The notes under the pieces were generated by a model that was not told where the DNA came from, searched no databases, and saw only the letters and a program-made list of their open reading frames with translations. Shown here piece by piece: positions 7,785 through 16,000 of a DNA stretch of 64,000 bases (its first letter is position 1; the number at the start of each line of letters is the position of its first letter). Source of the stretch: Actinosynnema sp. ALI-1.44 (lineage in GTDB: Bacteria > Actinomycetota > Actinomycetes > Mycobacteriales > Pseudonocardiaceae); the NCBI RefSeq assembly GCF_001984155.1, contig NZ_MTQO01000044.1, forward strand, positions 62,001 to 126,000, written 5' to 3'. Made by a program: the position numbers and the translations under genes.

Positions 7785-9653
7785 TCAGCACAGGTTTCGG
7801 GCGTTGTGACGAGCGCGGGCTTCAGCGGACCACCCCTCGTGCCCGCATCGGCCCGAATGGAGGTAGTGATCGAGCAAGCGGGTCTGGGCCGTGTTCCGGA
7901 CAGCCTCGGTGTCCTGGGTGTCGGTCAGGTGCGCGGCGTACGCACGGAGCAGGTCGTGGAAGTGGTACCGGTCGAGGCTGGTTTGCTGAAGCAGATGGAC
8001 GTCGAGGAGTGCCTCCAGCGAGCGGCGGGCATCGGCGAGGTCGACATCGGCGAGGGCGGCAGCGACACACGCGTCGAACTCGCGGCCCGGGTACAAGCCC
8101 AACAACCGGAACAACCGCTGCACCGGTGGGGTGAGGTTGTTGTAGGACAGGGCGAACGCGGCCGACACGCAACGGTCCCCCGCGGCCAGTTCGACGAGTC
8201 GCCGCCCCTGCGGGCGAAGGCGCTCCAACAGGTGCGCGACGGTCCAAGTTGGACGAGTCCGCAGTCGGGCGGCGGTGTTCCGAACGGCGAGGGGTAAGTG
8301 GCCGCACAACCGGATCACCTCCGCGACGGCCTCGGGTGCCGCCCGCCGGTGGTTGGCGGCGATTCGAGTGAAGAGGGTGACCGCGTCGGCATGCGGCAGG
8401 ACGTCCAGGGACAGGACGCGGGCGCCGTCCAGGCCCGGGAGCTGCCGTCTGCTGGTGATCAGGGTGAGACAGCGCGGGCCGCCAGGCATCAGCGGCCGGA
8501 TCTGGGCAACGCCCGCGGCGTCGTCCAGAACGAGCAGGACTGCGCGATCAGCCAGTTCACTGCGCCACCGGGCAGCCCGCGCGTCCAGTCCACTGGGGAT
8601 GTCGACGTCGGGAACGCCGATGGCGCGCAACAAGGTGTCCAGTGCGGCCATCGGGTCGACGGCTTGCTGGTTGTCGCTGTGGCCGTGCAGGTCGACGAAC
8701 AACACGGCGTCGGGGAACCGCTGAACCAGTCGATGGGCGGCGTGAATGGCGAGGGTGGTCTTCCCCACGCCTGCCATCCCGTTGATCACCGCCACGGGTG
8801 CCGCGGGGAACGAGGCCAGCAGTCGCCCGAGTTCGTCCCCGCGCCCGGTGAAGTCGGCGACGTCCCCCGGTAGGTCGTTGCGTCCCGAGGGGTTACTCGG
8901 GTTCCACAGTTCGACCTGTTCGGTGTCACCGCGCAGGACGTGTCCGTGGCATTGGCGCAACTCCGGACCAGGCTGGACGCCCAGTTCCACGGACAAACGC
9001 CGTGATGTGTCGTGGAAGACACGCAGGGCCTCCGCTTGGCGGCCCGCACGGCAGAGGGCGAGCATGAGCTGGCTGGCCAGGCGTTCATCCAACGGGTGGT
9101 CATGGACCTGCGTGAGGAGTCCGGGCAGCAGCCACGCGTGCTCACCACCGCGCAGACGCAGATCATTGCGGTCCAACTCGGCGGCGTACCGTTCCCGGTT
9201 CAGAGTGTCCCGGACACCCGCCAACCAAAGGGTGTCCAGATGAGCGAAAGCCTCCCCGCGCCACAACGCCTGGGCCTGATCCAACAACGCCAGCGCGCGC
9301 TCGTCGTCCACATCGCGAGCCTGGCCGACCAGTTGACGGAAGCGGTGCAGATCCGTCGCTTCGGGCGCGACGGTCAGCACATAGCCCTCAGGCCGCCAGG
9401 TCAGGCCGATCTCGTCGCCGGCAGGTGCCAGGACGTGACGCAGGCGGGTGAGGTACCCGGACAGCGTGCTCCGTGCCCGCGGCGGTGGTTGTTCTCCCCA
9501 GACGCGGTCCACCAACTGCTCGACCGAAACGGCCCGGTTGGCATCGACCAGCAACGCCAGCAACACGCACATCTGGCGCGCGTGCCCGACATCGACCGGG
9601 TGACCATCGATACGGACCTCGACATCCCCCAGCACAAGGAGCTCGACGGTCAC
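7785..9653 (-). CDS. AfsR/SARP-family regulator, C-terminally truncated paralogue
   Basis: A 622-aa SARP-type transcriptional activator. The N-terminal OmpR-like winged helix (LLVLGDVEVRIDG...VLLALLVDANR) and BTAD domain (to ~250) precede an NB-ARC ATPase with P-loop GMAGVGKTTL near 288-297 and the ANTAR-like LVLDDA Walker B. It is a close paralogue of the upstream gene but ends shortly after the winged-helix region (FHDLLRAYAAHL), about 190 residues earlier than its partner, and lacks the TPR-like tail. The GTG start overlaps the upstream stop (GTGA), implying translational coupling. Loss of the tail could change how its ATPase is gated, or mark decay. Confidence 0.85.
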   Translation of the reverse strand: MTVELLVLGDVEVRIDGHPVDVGHARQMCVLLALLVDANRAVSVEQLVDRVWGEQPPPRARSTLSGYLTRLRHVLAPAGDEIGLTWRPEGYVLTVAPEATDLHRFRQLVGQARDVDDERALALLDQAQALWRGEAFAHLDTLWLAGVRDTLNRERYAAELDRNDLRLRGGEHAWLLPGLLTQVHDHPLDERLASQLMLALCRAGRQAEALRVFHDTSRRLSVELGVQPGPELRQCHGHVLRGDTEQVELWNPSNPSGRNDLPGDVADFTGRGDELGRLLASFPAAPVAVINGMAGVGKTTLAIHAAHRLVQRFPDAVLFVDLHGHSDNQQAVDPMAALDTLLRAIGVPDVDIPSGLDARAARWRSELADRAVLLVLDDAAGVAQIRPLMPGGPRCLTLITSRRQLPGLDGARVLSLDVLPHADAVTLFTRIAANHRRAAPEAVAEVIRLCGHLPLAVRNTAARLRTRPTWTVAHLLERLRPQGRRLVELAAGDRCVSAAFALSYNNLTPPVQRLFRLLGLYPGREFDACVAAALADVDLADARRSLEALLDVHLLQQTSLDRYHFHDLLRAYAAHLTDTQDTEAVRNTAQTRLLDHYLHSGRCGHEGWSAEARARHNARNLC

Positions 9654-12082
9654 GTGTGCGTACGCTTCGCCGGAAGACGCGTTCGGCGCGGAACACCAGT
9701 GGCGCCCTGGACCGGGAGACGAACCGTTTCCAGCGCGTCATGGCCAGCCGAGTCGATCTTGTACGGGGCTTGGTCGGCATCGGCCGGGTGGTGCCAGGCC
9801 TGGTGGATGTCGAGTGCCTGGTCCCAGGTGCAGGCGAGGTCACCGGTCGCCCCGGCGAGCTGCCGAGCCTGGTCCAGGTGGTCCAACGCGTCGCCATGCC
9901 TGCCCAGCCGTGCCAGGGCAGCACCCACGTGCAGATGGGAGCGAGCGACCAAAGTGGACTCGTCAAGGCGGACAGCGGCGGTGAGAGCGGCTTGCCAGGC
10001 CACCAGCCGATCGGGCAGGTGCCCCCTGTGCCGCTGGTAGGTGTCCAGCGTCCACGCCAACTGCCAGACCACGCCGTGCCAGTTCTCCTCGACGGCGAGT
10101 CTCTGGCAGGCAAGCAGATTGTGGTGTTCGGTATCCAGCCACCGCAGAGCCGCGGCCTGATCGCCGAACGGCCGGGGGTGGCAGTCGGCGATCGGCTCCC
10201 CGATGTGGACGCGAGGACGTCGCGGGTCGAGCAGCCGGTCGGCGGCGACAGCCAACTGCGAGTAGTGGCCGACGAGCCGGGCGAGTGCGGTGTGACGGTC
10301 CTCATCGGTGGCACTGGCGGTCTGACGCGCATAGTGGCGGAGCAGATCGTGGAAGCCGTACCGACCCGGTTGGGGTTGCTGGAGCAGGTGCGCGTCGACC
10401 AATCCTTCCACCAACTTCTCCGCGACGTCCACAGTGGCGCCTGTCAGGCAGGCGGCGGCGTGTGCGTCGAAGTCCGAGCCTGGGTGCAGTCCCAACAATC
10501 GGAACACGCGTTGTTGGTCTGAGGTGATGCGCCGGTAGGACAAGGTGAACGCGGCGGCGGCACCACGGTCTCCGGTGTCCAGTTCGGCCAGGCGTTGGTG
10601 CCGGTCGCCGAGTCGATCGACCAGGTGGCGCACGGTCCAAGCGGGACGGGTGCACAGTCGAGCGGCGGCGATCCGGACCGCCAACGGCAGATACCCGCAC
10701 AGCCGCACGACCTCCCGCACGGCTTCCGGTTCGTTCACGGCGCGGTGTTCACCGAGGATTCGGGTGAACAACGCGACCGCTTCACGGGCAGGGAGAACAT
10801 CCAGGGACAGGACATGCCCGGTGTCCAGGTCCACGAGGCGGTGCCGGCTGGTGATCAGCACCCGGCAGTGGGGACTGCCCGGCAGGAGCGGACGGACCTG
10901 GCTGGCGCTTGCGGCGTTGTCCAGCACCACGAGGACTTCGCGGTTGGCCAGTTCCGCGCGCCACAACGCGGCCCGCGCGTCCAGGCTGTCGGGGATCCGC
11001 TCTCCGGGCACACCTGCGGCTCGCAGCAGGACGTCCAATGCGGTCATCGGGTCGACGGCCGTTTCGTCGGTGGTGTGGCCATGCAGGTCGATGAACAACT
11101 GCCCGTCGGGGTACCGCTGGGCCAGTTTGTGAGCGATGTGCACAGCGAGGGCGGTTTTCCCGATGCCCGCCATGCCGTCGATCGCCGTGACCGCCACCGC
11201 CTGTGGCGCGAGGCCGTCCGCTGCGGTAGGTGGACAGGCGAGCAGTCGCGTGACTTCATCGACGCGGCCGGTGAAGTCCACGACATCACCGGGAAGGTCG
11301 TTGCGCCTCAGGACGTTGCCCGATCGGCGGGTCGAAGCGGCAGCGTGGTCGAAGTCCCCGCTCAGGATCCGATCGTGCAGTCGACGCAGGTCCGGGCCGG
11401 GATCGATGCCCAGCTTCTCCGACAGCAGCCGTTTGGTTTCCTGGAACGCTCGCAGGGCCTCGGATCGGCGGCCCGTGCGGTGCAGAGCGAGCACGAGCTG
11501 GCCGGCCAGGCGCTCGTCCAACGGGTGCTCGGCCGCGTGAGCGACCAGTTCCGGCAGCAGCCGGGCGTGTTCGCCCCGGCGCAGACACAGGTCATTGCGG
11601 TCCAGCAGCGCTGCGAACCGTTCCCGGTCCAGGGTTTCACGAATGTCAGCGAGCCACGGGGTGTCCAGGTGCGCGAAGGCTTTTCCCCGCCACAGCCCCA
11701 ATGCCCGCTCCAACAGCGTCACCGCCCGGTCGTCGTCGACGCGCTGAGCCTGCCCGGTCAGGTGCCGGAACCGGTGCAGGTCAACCACATTGGGTTCGAC
11801 AGCGAGGGCGTACCCACCGGATCGGCGTGCGATGTGCACCTCCTCGCCGCCGTCGGCCAGGACTTGACGCAGCCGGTTGAGGTAGGTCGCCACCGTGCCC
11901 CTGGCCCGGTGCGGCGGCCGATCACCCCACACCCGATCCAGGATCTGGTTCGTCGAGACAGTGCGGTTGGCGTCCACCAGCAGTGCCAGCAACACGCACA
12001 GTTGGCGTGAATGACCGGCGTTGACGAGGTGCTCGTCGATATGGACCTCGACGTCGCCAAGCACGCGGAACTCCACGGTCAT
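9650..12082 (-). CDS. AfsR/SARP-family transcriptional regulator
   Basis: An 810-aa regulator with the canonical AfsR order: winged helix (FRVLGDVEVHIDE), BTAD domain to ~250, NB-ARC with P-loop GMAGIGKTAL, Walker B VLVVLDNA, then a TPR-like helical tail. Proteins of this class activate secondary-metabolite genes after phosphorylation or nucleotide-driven oligomerisation. It is the first gene of a two-gene operon with the truncated paralogue. An inverted repeat at 12194-12214 lies about 110 nt upstream. The final ~20 residues (ATGVPRRTRLPAKRTHT) look like read-through into unrelated sequence, so the original C-terminus may also be altered. Confidence 0.88.
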   Translation of the reverse strand: MTVEFRVLGDVEVHIDEHLVNAGHSRQLCVLLALLVDANRTVSTNQILDRVWGDRPPHRARGTVATYLNRLRQVLADGGEEVHIARRSGGYALAVEPNVVDLHRFRHLTGQAQRVDDDRAVTLLERALGLWRGKAFAHLDTPWLADIRETLDRERFAALLDRNDLCLRRGEHARLLPELVAHAAEHPLDERLAGQLVLALHRTGRRSEALRAFQETKRLLSEKLGIDPGPDLRRLHDRILSGDFDHAAASTRRSGNVLRRNDLPGDVVDFTGRVDEVTRLLACPPTAADGLAPQAVAVTAIDGMAGIGKTALAVHIAHKLAQRYPDGQLFIDLHGHTTDETAVDPMTALDVLLRAAGVPGERIPDSLDARAALWRAELANREVLVVLDNAASASQVRPLLPGSPHCRVLITSRHRLVDLDTGHVLSLDVLPAREAVALFTRILGEHRAVNEPEAVREVVRLCGYLPLAVRIAAARLCTRPAWTVRHLVDRLGDRHQRLAELDTGDRGAAAAFTLSYRRITSDQQRVFRLLGLHPGSDFDAHAAACLTGATVDVAEKLVEGLVDAHLLQQPQPGRYGFHDLLRHYARQTASATDEDRHTALARLVGHYSQLAVAADRLLDPRRPRVHIGEPIADCHPRPFGDQAAALRWLDTEHHNLLACQRLAVEENWHGVVWQLAWTLDTYQRHRGHLPDRLVAWQAALTAAVRLDESTLVARSHLHVGAALARLGRHGDALDHLDQARQLAGATGDLACTWDQALDIHQAWHHPADADQAPYKIDSAGHDALETVRLPVQGATGVPRRTRLPAKRTHT

Positions 12083-12193
12083 CCCTGCCCACCTTCCCCC
12101 TGGCCCACCAGGGCCCCGCCTTCTGCTTACCGGTTTCGACCTGACCGTTCAAGACCCCTGTTGCCAGCCCGGCGACACGCCGGTTGAGCAGCG

Positions 12194-12214
12194 AGTTTGA
12201 TGGATCCTCAAACT
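12194..12214. promoter_or_regulatory. Inverted repeat AGTTTGA-N7-TCAAACT, candidate operator
   Basis: Two perfect 7-bp arms separated by a 7-nt spacer, which is itself nearly symmetric around GGATCC. It lies upstream of both the SARP operon and the FG-GAP gene. SARPs usually prefer direct heptamer repeats, so the binder could be another regulator. Confidence 0.4.
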
Positions 12215-12238
12215 TTGCCCAGGTGAGGACAGCCATCG

Positions 12239-12251
12239 TGACTGATGTGAA
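12239..12251 (+). promoter_or_regulatory. 13-mer TGACTGATGTGAA shared with EspR-like promoter
   Basis: This exact 13-mer recurs on the opposite strand at 19761-19773, just upstream of the EspR-like regulator, and its first 11 bases recur at 19653-19663. All copies are intergenic. It is a candidate common binding site linking the two regions. Confidence 0.4.
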
Positions 12252-12315
12252 TGATCAGCCAGGCGTCTTGATGGGGGTGGATGAAGGGGCCAAATGGCCC
12301 ATGGCTGACAGTGTT

Positions 12316-12333
12316 ACTTACAACACAGTAAGT
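12316..12333. promoter_or_regulatory. Inverted repeat ACTTAC-N6-GTAAGT upstream of FG-GAP gene
   Basis: Two perfect 6-bp arms around AACACA, 70 nt upstream of the start at 12402. The position fits an operator or a short 5'-UTR hairpin. Confidence 0.35.
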
Positions 12334-12401
12334 CCTCGGTGGGGCTCATGGCGCTTTCGCGCGCTCCTGTCCGGGACTGGGAACGACGAATGAGGAAACT
12401 G

Positions 12402-14807
12402 ATGCGTAAGAGATCGACGGCCGCACCTGCCGCGGTGTTGGCCGCCTCGGCGGTGCTGCTGGCGGGGTTGGGGGCCGGCCCAGCGCTGGCTGCGCCGGCC
12501 GCGCCGCCACACGCTGCTTCGACGGCCGCGGCAGCGACGCAGACGACCTTGAAACAGAAGGTCGAAGCCGGGGCGGTGCTGGGTGTCCTGGTCGATGCCA
12601 AGCTGGCTGGGCTCGGCGACCGCGATTTCGTGTTCGCGTTGTGGCAGCGGGCCCTCAAGGACAAGCCTGAGATGAAGGAGGTGCGGGCGTCGGCCGAACT
12701 CGCGCTTCTCAACACCGACGCCGCGTGCACGCTGTGGATCACGACGGAGATCTTCCAGGCGAGGGACCGTGACCACGCCAACATCGTTCGTGATGAGAAC
12801 GAGGCGCTGATCGCCCGGCAGCGCAAGCAGAAGGCCGCGGCGACCATCGGGATCGAGGCCCAGCCGGAAGAGCTGGTCGTGAACTACCAGAACTTCGTGT
12901 ACTGGCTGGCCAATCACCCGAAGGCGGGCCCCAAGGTACGCGAAGGCGCGTTGAAGGCATGGGGCGGCACGGACGCCGACCGGATCACCTTCCTCGACAA
13001 CGACCTGCTCAAGGCCCACCAGCTGGACCAGGACAACGAGAACGAAGCCAAGCGCGACCGCAACGCCAAGTCCAACGCCGCGGGCGTGTTGGCGATCGTG
13101 GCGACCGAGGGGCAGTTGAACCTGTCCTGGGCCAACTTCACCACGTTCATCTGGGATCAGGCAGGCAAGATCAAGAAGGACAGCGAGGTCACGATCGCGG
13201 CCGAGACCGCGGTTCGCAGCCTCGACGAGAACGCCCAGAAGGCCTTCGTCTACAAGGGCATCCACGAGGCCAACGCACGCGACCGGATCAAGGCCATCGA
13301 GAAGCAGGACGCGGAGAACCTGCAACGCCTCCGTGAGCTGAAGGTTCGCGTCGAGAACAGCCGCATGCAGCCGGCTTTGGCCGCCGCGGCGGCCAAAGCC
13401 CTGGCCGGCACACCGGACGACGTCCGCCAGTTCCTTCTTGTCGGCCAGTACGACGACGCGTTGCGGCGTCAGGCATTACAGGCCACGACCAACTGGGGGA
13501 AGGTGTGGTACGCCGCCAGTGAGGGTGGGGGCGCCACCATCATCGCCGGTGACCCCAATGGTGGTGTGCCGGGAACGCCGCTGCCCGGTACGACGTGGAA
13601 GATCCGGGAAGGACTGGCGGACGCGAACTGCTTCTCACTGGAGTCCGCCACCACCGCGGGCAGTTTCCTGCGGCAGAAGGAGCTGCGGGTGCAGCTGGCA
13701 CCCAGCGACGGCAGTTCCGCGTTCAAGCTCGACGCCACCTGGTGCAGCCGGCCGCAGTCGGACGGCACGGGGGTGTCGTTGGAGTCCAAGTCGTCTCCAG
13801 GCCGGTTCATGCGCCACTTCAACGGCGAGATCTGGGCAGCGAACAACTCCGGTGGCGACAATCCGTTCGACGCCGCCGACCTGTTCGCCCAGGACACCAC
13901 CTGGGCAGTGGTCGCTCCCGACCCGGTGGTCACCAAACCCGGGGGGAAGGCAGGCAAATCGGACTATGACGGTGATGGTCGCGATGACATCGCGGCGTTC
14001 TACGACTACGACGAAGCGAAAGCCAAGCTGTGGGTGTGGCGCGGCACCGAATCCGGTTTCGCGACAGGTCCCGAGAAGTGGACGAGCGCGCCCGGCGCGT
14101 GGAATTCGAACCAGGCACAGTACGTGCCTGGTGATTTCAACGGCGACGGCCGGGGAGACATCGCGGCGTTCCACGACTACGGCAACGCACACACCAAACT
14201 CTGGCTCTGGCGCGGCACCCCCACCGGCCTTGAACCCGGGCCGGAAGTATGGGACGGACAACCCTCCAACTGGGACACCAACCGCGCAAAGTACGTAGCC
14301 GGAGACTTCAACGGCGACGGCCGCGACGACATCGCAGCCTACTACGACTACGGCAACGCACACACCAAACTCTGGCTCTGGCGCGGCACCCCCACCGGCC
14401 TCGAATCCGGACCAGAGGTATGGGACGGACAACCCTCCAACTGGGACACCAACCGCGCAAAGTACGTAGCCGGAGACTTCAACGGCGACGGCCGCGACGA
14501 CATCGCAGCCTACTACGACTACGGCAACGCACACACCAGATTGTGGCTCTGGCGCGGCACTGAATCCGGTTTCACCACAGGCCCAGAGGTGTGGGACGGA
14601 CAACCCTCCAACTGGGACACCAACCGCGCGAAATACGTAGCCGGAGACTTCAACGGCGACGGCCGCGACGACATCGCAGCCTACTACGACTACGGCAACG
14701 GCACGACCAAGTTGTGGCTGTGGCGTGCCACTGAATCCGGTTTCACCACAGGCCCGGAGGTGTGGGGCAGTACCGGGTGGTGGATGGAGCGGGCCGACGT
14801 GGTTTGA
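12402..14807 (+). CDS. Secreted AbfB-domain protein with five FG-GAP (VCBS) repeats
   Basis: An 801-aa exported protein. The signal peptide (MRKRSTAAPAAV...GPALA) is followed by a helical ALF-like region (~50-360; recurring RLRELK, EGALKAW, VRQFLLVGQYD elements). Next comes a beta-trefoil AbfB/CBM42-like domain (~390-500; NCFSLESATTAGSFLR, GRFMRHFNGEIWA), then five FG-GAP repeats (DFNGDGRDDIAAYYDYGN...LWLWRGT). The repeats carry Asp-rich Ca2+-binding loops and probably form a propeller-like adhesive domain. The ATG at 12402 has the AGGAA ribosome-binding site at the right spacing; an in-frame ATG at 12390 is weaker. It is followed by a T-rich terminator and then the ALF-repeat genes, so the three share a theme of cell-surface or secreted function. 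No catalytic residues were found. Confidence 0.8.
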   Translation: MRKRSTAAPAAVLAASAVLLAGLGAGPALAAPAAPPHAASTAAAATQTTLKQKVEAGAVLGVLVDAKLAGLGDRDFVFALWQRALKDKPEMKEVRASAELALLNTDAACTLWITTEIFQARDRDHANIVRDENEALIARQRKQKAAATIGIEAQPEELVVNYQNFVYWLANHPKAGPKVREGALKAWGGTDADRITFLDNDLLKAHQLDQDNENEAKRDRNAKSNAAGVLAIVATEGQLNLSWANFTTFIWDQAGKIKKDSEVTIAAETAVRSLDENAQKAFVYKGIHEANARDRIKAIEKQDAENLQRLRELKVRVENSRMQPALAAAAAKALAGTPDDVRQFLLVGQYDDALRRQALQATTNWGKVWYAASEGGGATIIAGDPNGGVPGTPLPGTTWKIREGLADANCFSLESATTAGSFLRQKELRVQLAPSDGSSAFKLDATWCSRPQSDGTGVSLESKSSPGRFMRHFNGEIWAANNSGGDNPFDAADLFAQDTTWAVVAPDPVVTKPGGKAGKSDYDGDGRDDIAAFYDYDEAKAKLWVWRGTESGFATGPEKWTSAPGAWNSNQAQYVPGDFNGDGRGDIAAFHDYGNAHTKLWLWRGTPTGLEPGPEVWDGQPSNWDTNRAKYVAGDFNGDGRDDIAAYYDYGNAHTKLWLWRGTPTGLESGPEVWDGQPSNWDTNRAKYVAGDFNGDGRDDIAAYYDYGNAHTRLWLWRGTESGFTTGPEVWDGQPSNWDTNRAKYVAGDFNGDGRDDIAAYYDYGNGTTKLWLWRATESGFTTGPEVWGSTGWWMERADVV
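13962..14807 (+). repeat. Five 171-bp tandem FG-GAP DNA repeats
   Basis: Units begin at 13962, 14133, 14304, 14475 and 14646, each exactly 171 bp (57 codons), and encode DxxGDGRDDIAA-type calcium loops. The third and fourth units are nearly identical in DNA, and the first is most divergent, pointing to recent duplication or gene conversion inside the array. Confidence 0.9.
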
Positions 14808-14836
14808 GCGGAACTTCTCCTGATGGTTCTTCGGGT

Positions 14837-14855
14837 CCGGCGCGTTGCGCGCCGG
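14837..14855 (+). terminator. Rho-independent terminator after FG-GAP gene
   Basis: CCGGCGCG (14837-14844), loop TTG, CGCGCCGG (14848-14855), followed by GTCCGTTTCTTCTC. The stem plus T-rich tail 30 nt past the stop codon is a convincing terminator. Confidence 0.75.
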
Positions 14856-14892
14856 GTCCGTTTCTTCTCGATTCTTGTTGGGGAGTGATGGT

Positions 14893-15954
14893 GTGATCGT
14901 GTCGCGGAGATTTGTGTGTGGGTTGATCGCGGTGGCGGCGTTCACCGGGGGTTCCGCGGTGGCGCCGGTGGCGGTGGCGGCGGAGTCGCAGCAGGTGGGC
15001 GTGGCGTCGTCGGTGACGGATTGGGTGCAGCGGTGGGCGATGTCGGATCCGCGTGCGTTGGTGCGGGCAGCGGCGTGGCGGGTGCTGCTGGCCGAGGACC
15101 CGGACGCGGCGAGTGCGGAGTTCTTCGCGTCGGGATACACCTACGCGAAGAATCTGGCTGCTTCGCACAAGGAGTTCTACGCGGATTTCTGCCAGCGTGT
15201 GCTGGACACCCACACCCGGGAGTACTCGCCTGAGGTGTACGCGGCAGCTCGGTTCGCGGTCAACAGCCCGGATGACGTGGCCCGGGAGCAGTTTGCCAAT
15301 GGTGGGTTCGAGGCGGCCCAGCAGCGCGACAGTGCGGTGCGGGAGAAGAAGGGTGAGCAGGCCAAGGCGGTGGTGGAAACCGATCGGGCGGTGGTTCGCA
15401 ATCTGGCGGTCAACGACCCGGGCGCGCAGGTGCGGGCCAGTGCCGCGTTCGCGGTGCGTGCGGGTGCGACTGACCGGGATCTGGTGGACTTCTTCGCGGA
15501 TGGGTGGGCGTTCGGGAGCCGGTTGGATCTGGACCGGTTCCGCGAGCAGAGCGGGGACAACGAGGTCGAGTGGCGTGCGCCTTTGCCGCAGTTGACCGGT
15601 GACGCACAGGCCGCGGAGAAGACCGCCCGCGAGACCCCGGCGGGGCCTGGGCGGGAGTCGGCGAAGTCCGCGGCGGTGCGGGCGTGGCAGTCGGTGGCCG
15701 AGTACACCACCCAGGCCCGCGTGTACTGGGACGACGCGCACCGACGCGCCGGGGAGCAGACCGCCAACTGGGGCCGGGTGCATGCCACCGCGACCGCCAC
15801 GGGCGGCCCGAACTGGAGCGCGATGATCACCCCGGCGCGGTCCGCGGAAACCGAGTGGCGCACGGAGACCGGGTTCGCCCAGGACCAGGGCACGTACTGG
15901 GCCGGCATCCGCCAGCAGGCCATCGACGGCGAACAACGAGTCCGCGCCCTCTGA
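14893..15954 (+). CDS. Secreted ALF-repeat protein
   Basis: A 353-aa exported protein with a signal peptide (VIVSRRFVCGLIAVAAFTGGSAVAPVAVAA). It contains repeated ALF units (PF03752-type): VRAAAWRVLLAEDPDAASAEFFASGY, VYAAARFAVNSPDDVAREQFANGGF and VRASAAFAVRAGATDRDLVDFFADGW, each ~40-50 aa with the conserved Ala-rich helix and Phe-Phe. The C-terminal ~110 residues are helical and Trp-rich. ALF repeats are known only from secreted actinobacterial proteins of unknown role. The GTG at 14893 has GGGAG 7 nt upstream; an in-frame TTG at 14845 lies inside the terminator loop and is rejected. It forms a likely unit with the downstream ALF-PLA2 gene. Confidence 0.78.
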   Translation: MIVSRRFVCGLIAVAAFTGGSAVAPVAVAAESQQVGVASSVTDWVQRWAMSDPRALVRAAAWRVLLAEDPDAASAEFFASGYTYAKNLAASHKEFYADFCQRVLDTHTREYSPEVYAAARFAVNSPDDVAREQFANGGFEAAQQRDSAVREKKGEQAKAVVETDRAVVRNLAVNDPGAQVRASAAFAVRAGATDRDLVDFFADGWAFGSRLDLDRFREQSGDNEVEWRAPLPQLTGDAQAAEKTARETPAGPGRESAKSAAVRAWQSVAEYTTQARVYWDDAHRRAGEQTANWGRVHATATATGGPNWSAMITPARSAETEWRTETGFAQDQGTYWAGIRQQAIDGEQRVRAL

Positions 15955-16000
15955 ACCAACGAATTCGGCGAGAACTGTCGATTCATAGATGGGGAGACGT

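Larger units (their letters stand above)
12083..12401. other. Divergent regulatory region (SARP / secreted-protein cluster)
   Basis: This 319-nt spacer lies between the SARP operon and the secreted-protein cluster. No protein was recognised in it. It holds three short symmetric or shared elements: the inverted repeats at 12194-12214 and 12316-12333, and a 13-mer TGACTGATGTGAA at 12239-12251 found again upstream of the EspR-like gene. Confidence 0.6.

Noticed and set aside
13962-14807. CRISPR-like array
   Set aside because: The 171-bp repeats are in-frame FG-GAP coding units, not short repeats with spacers.
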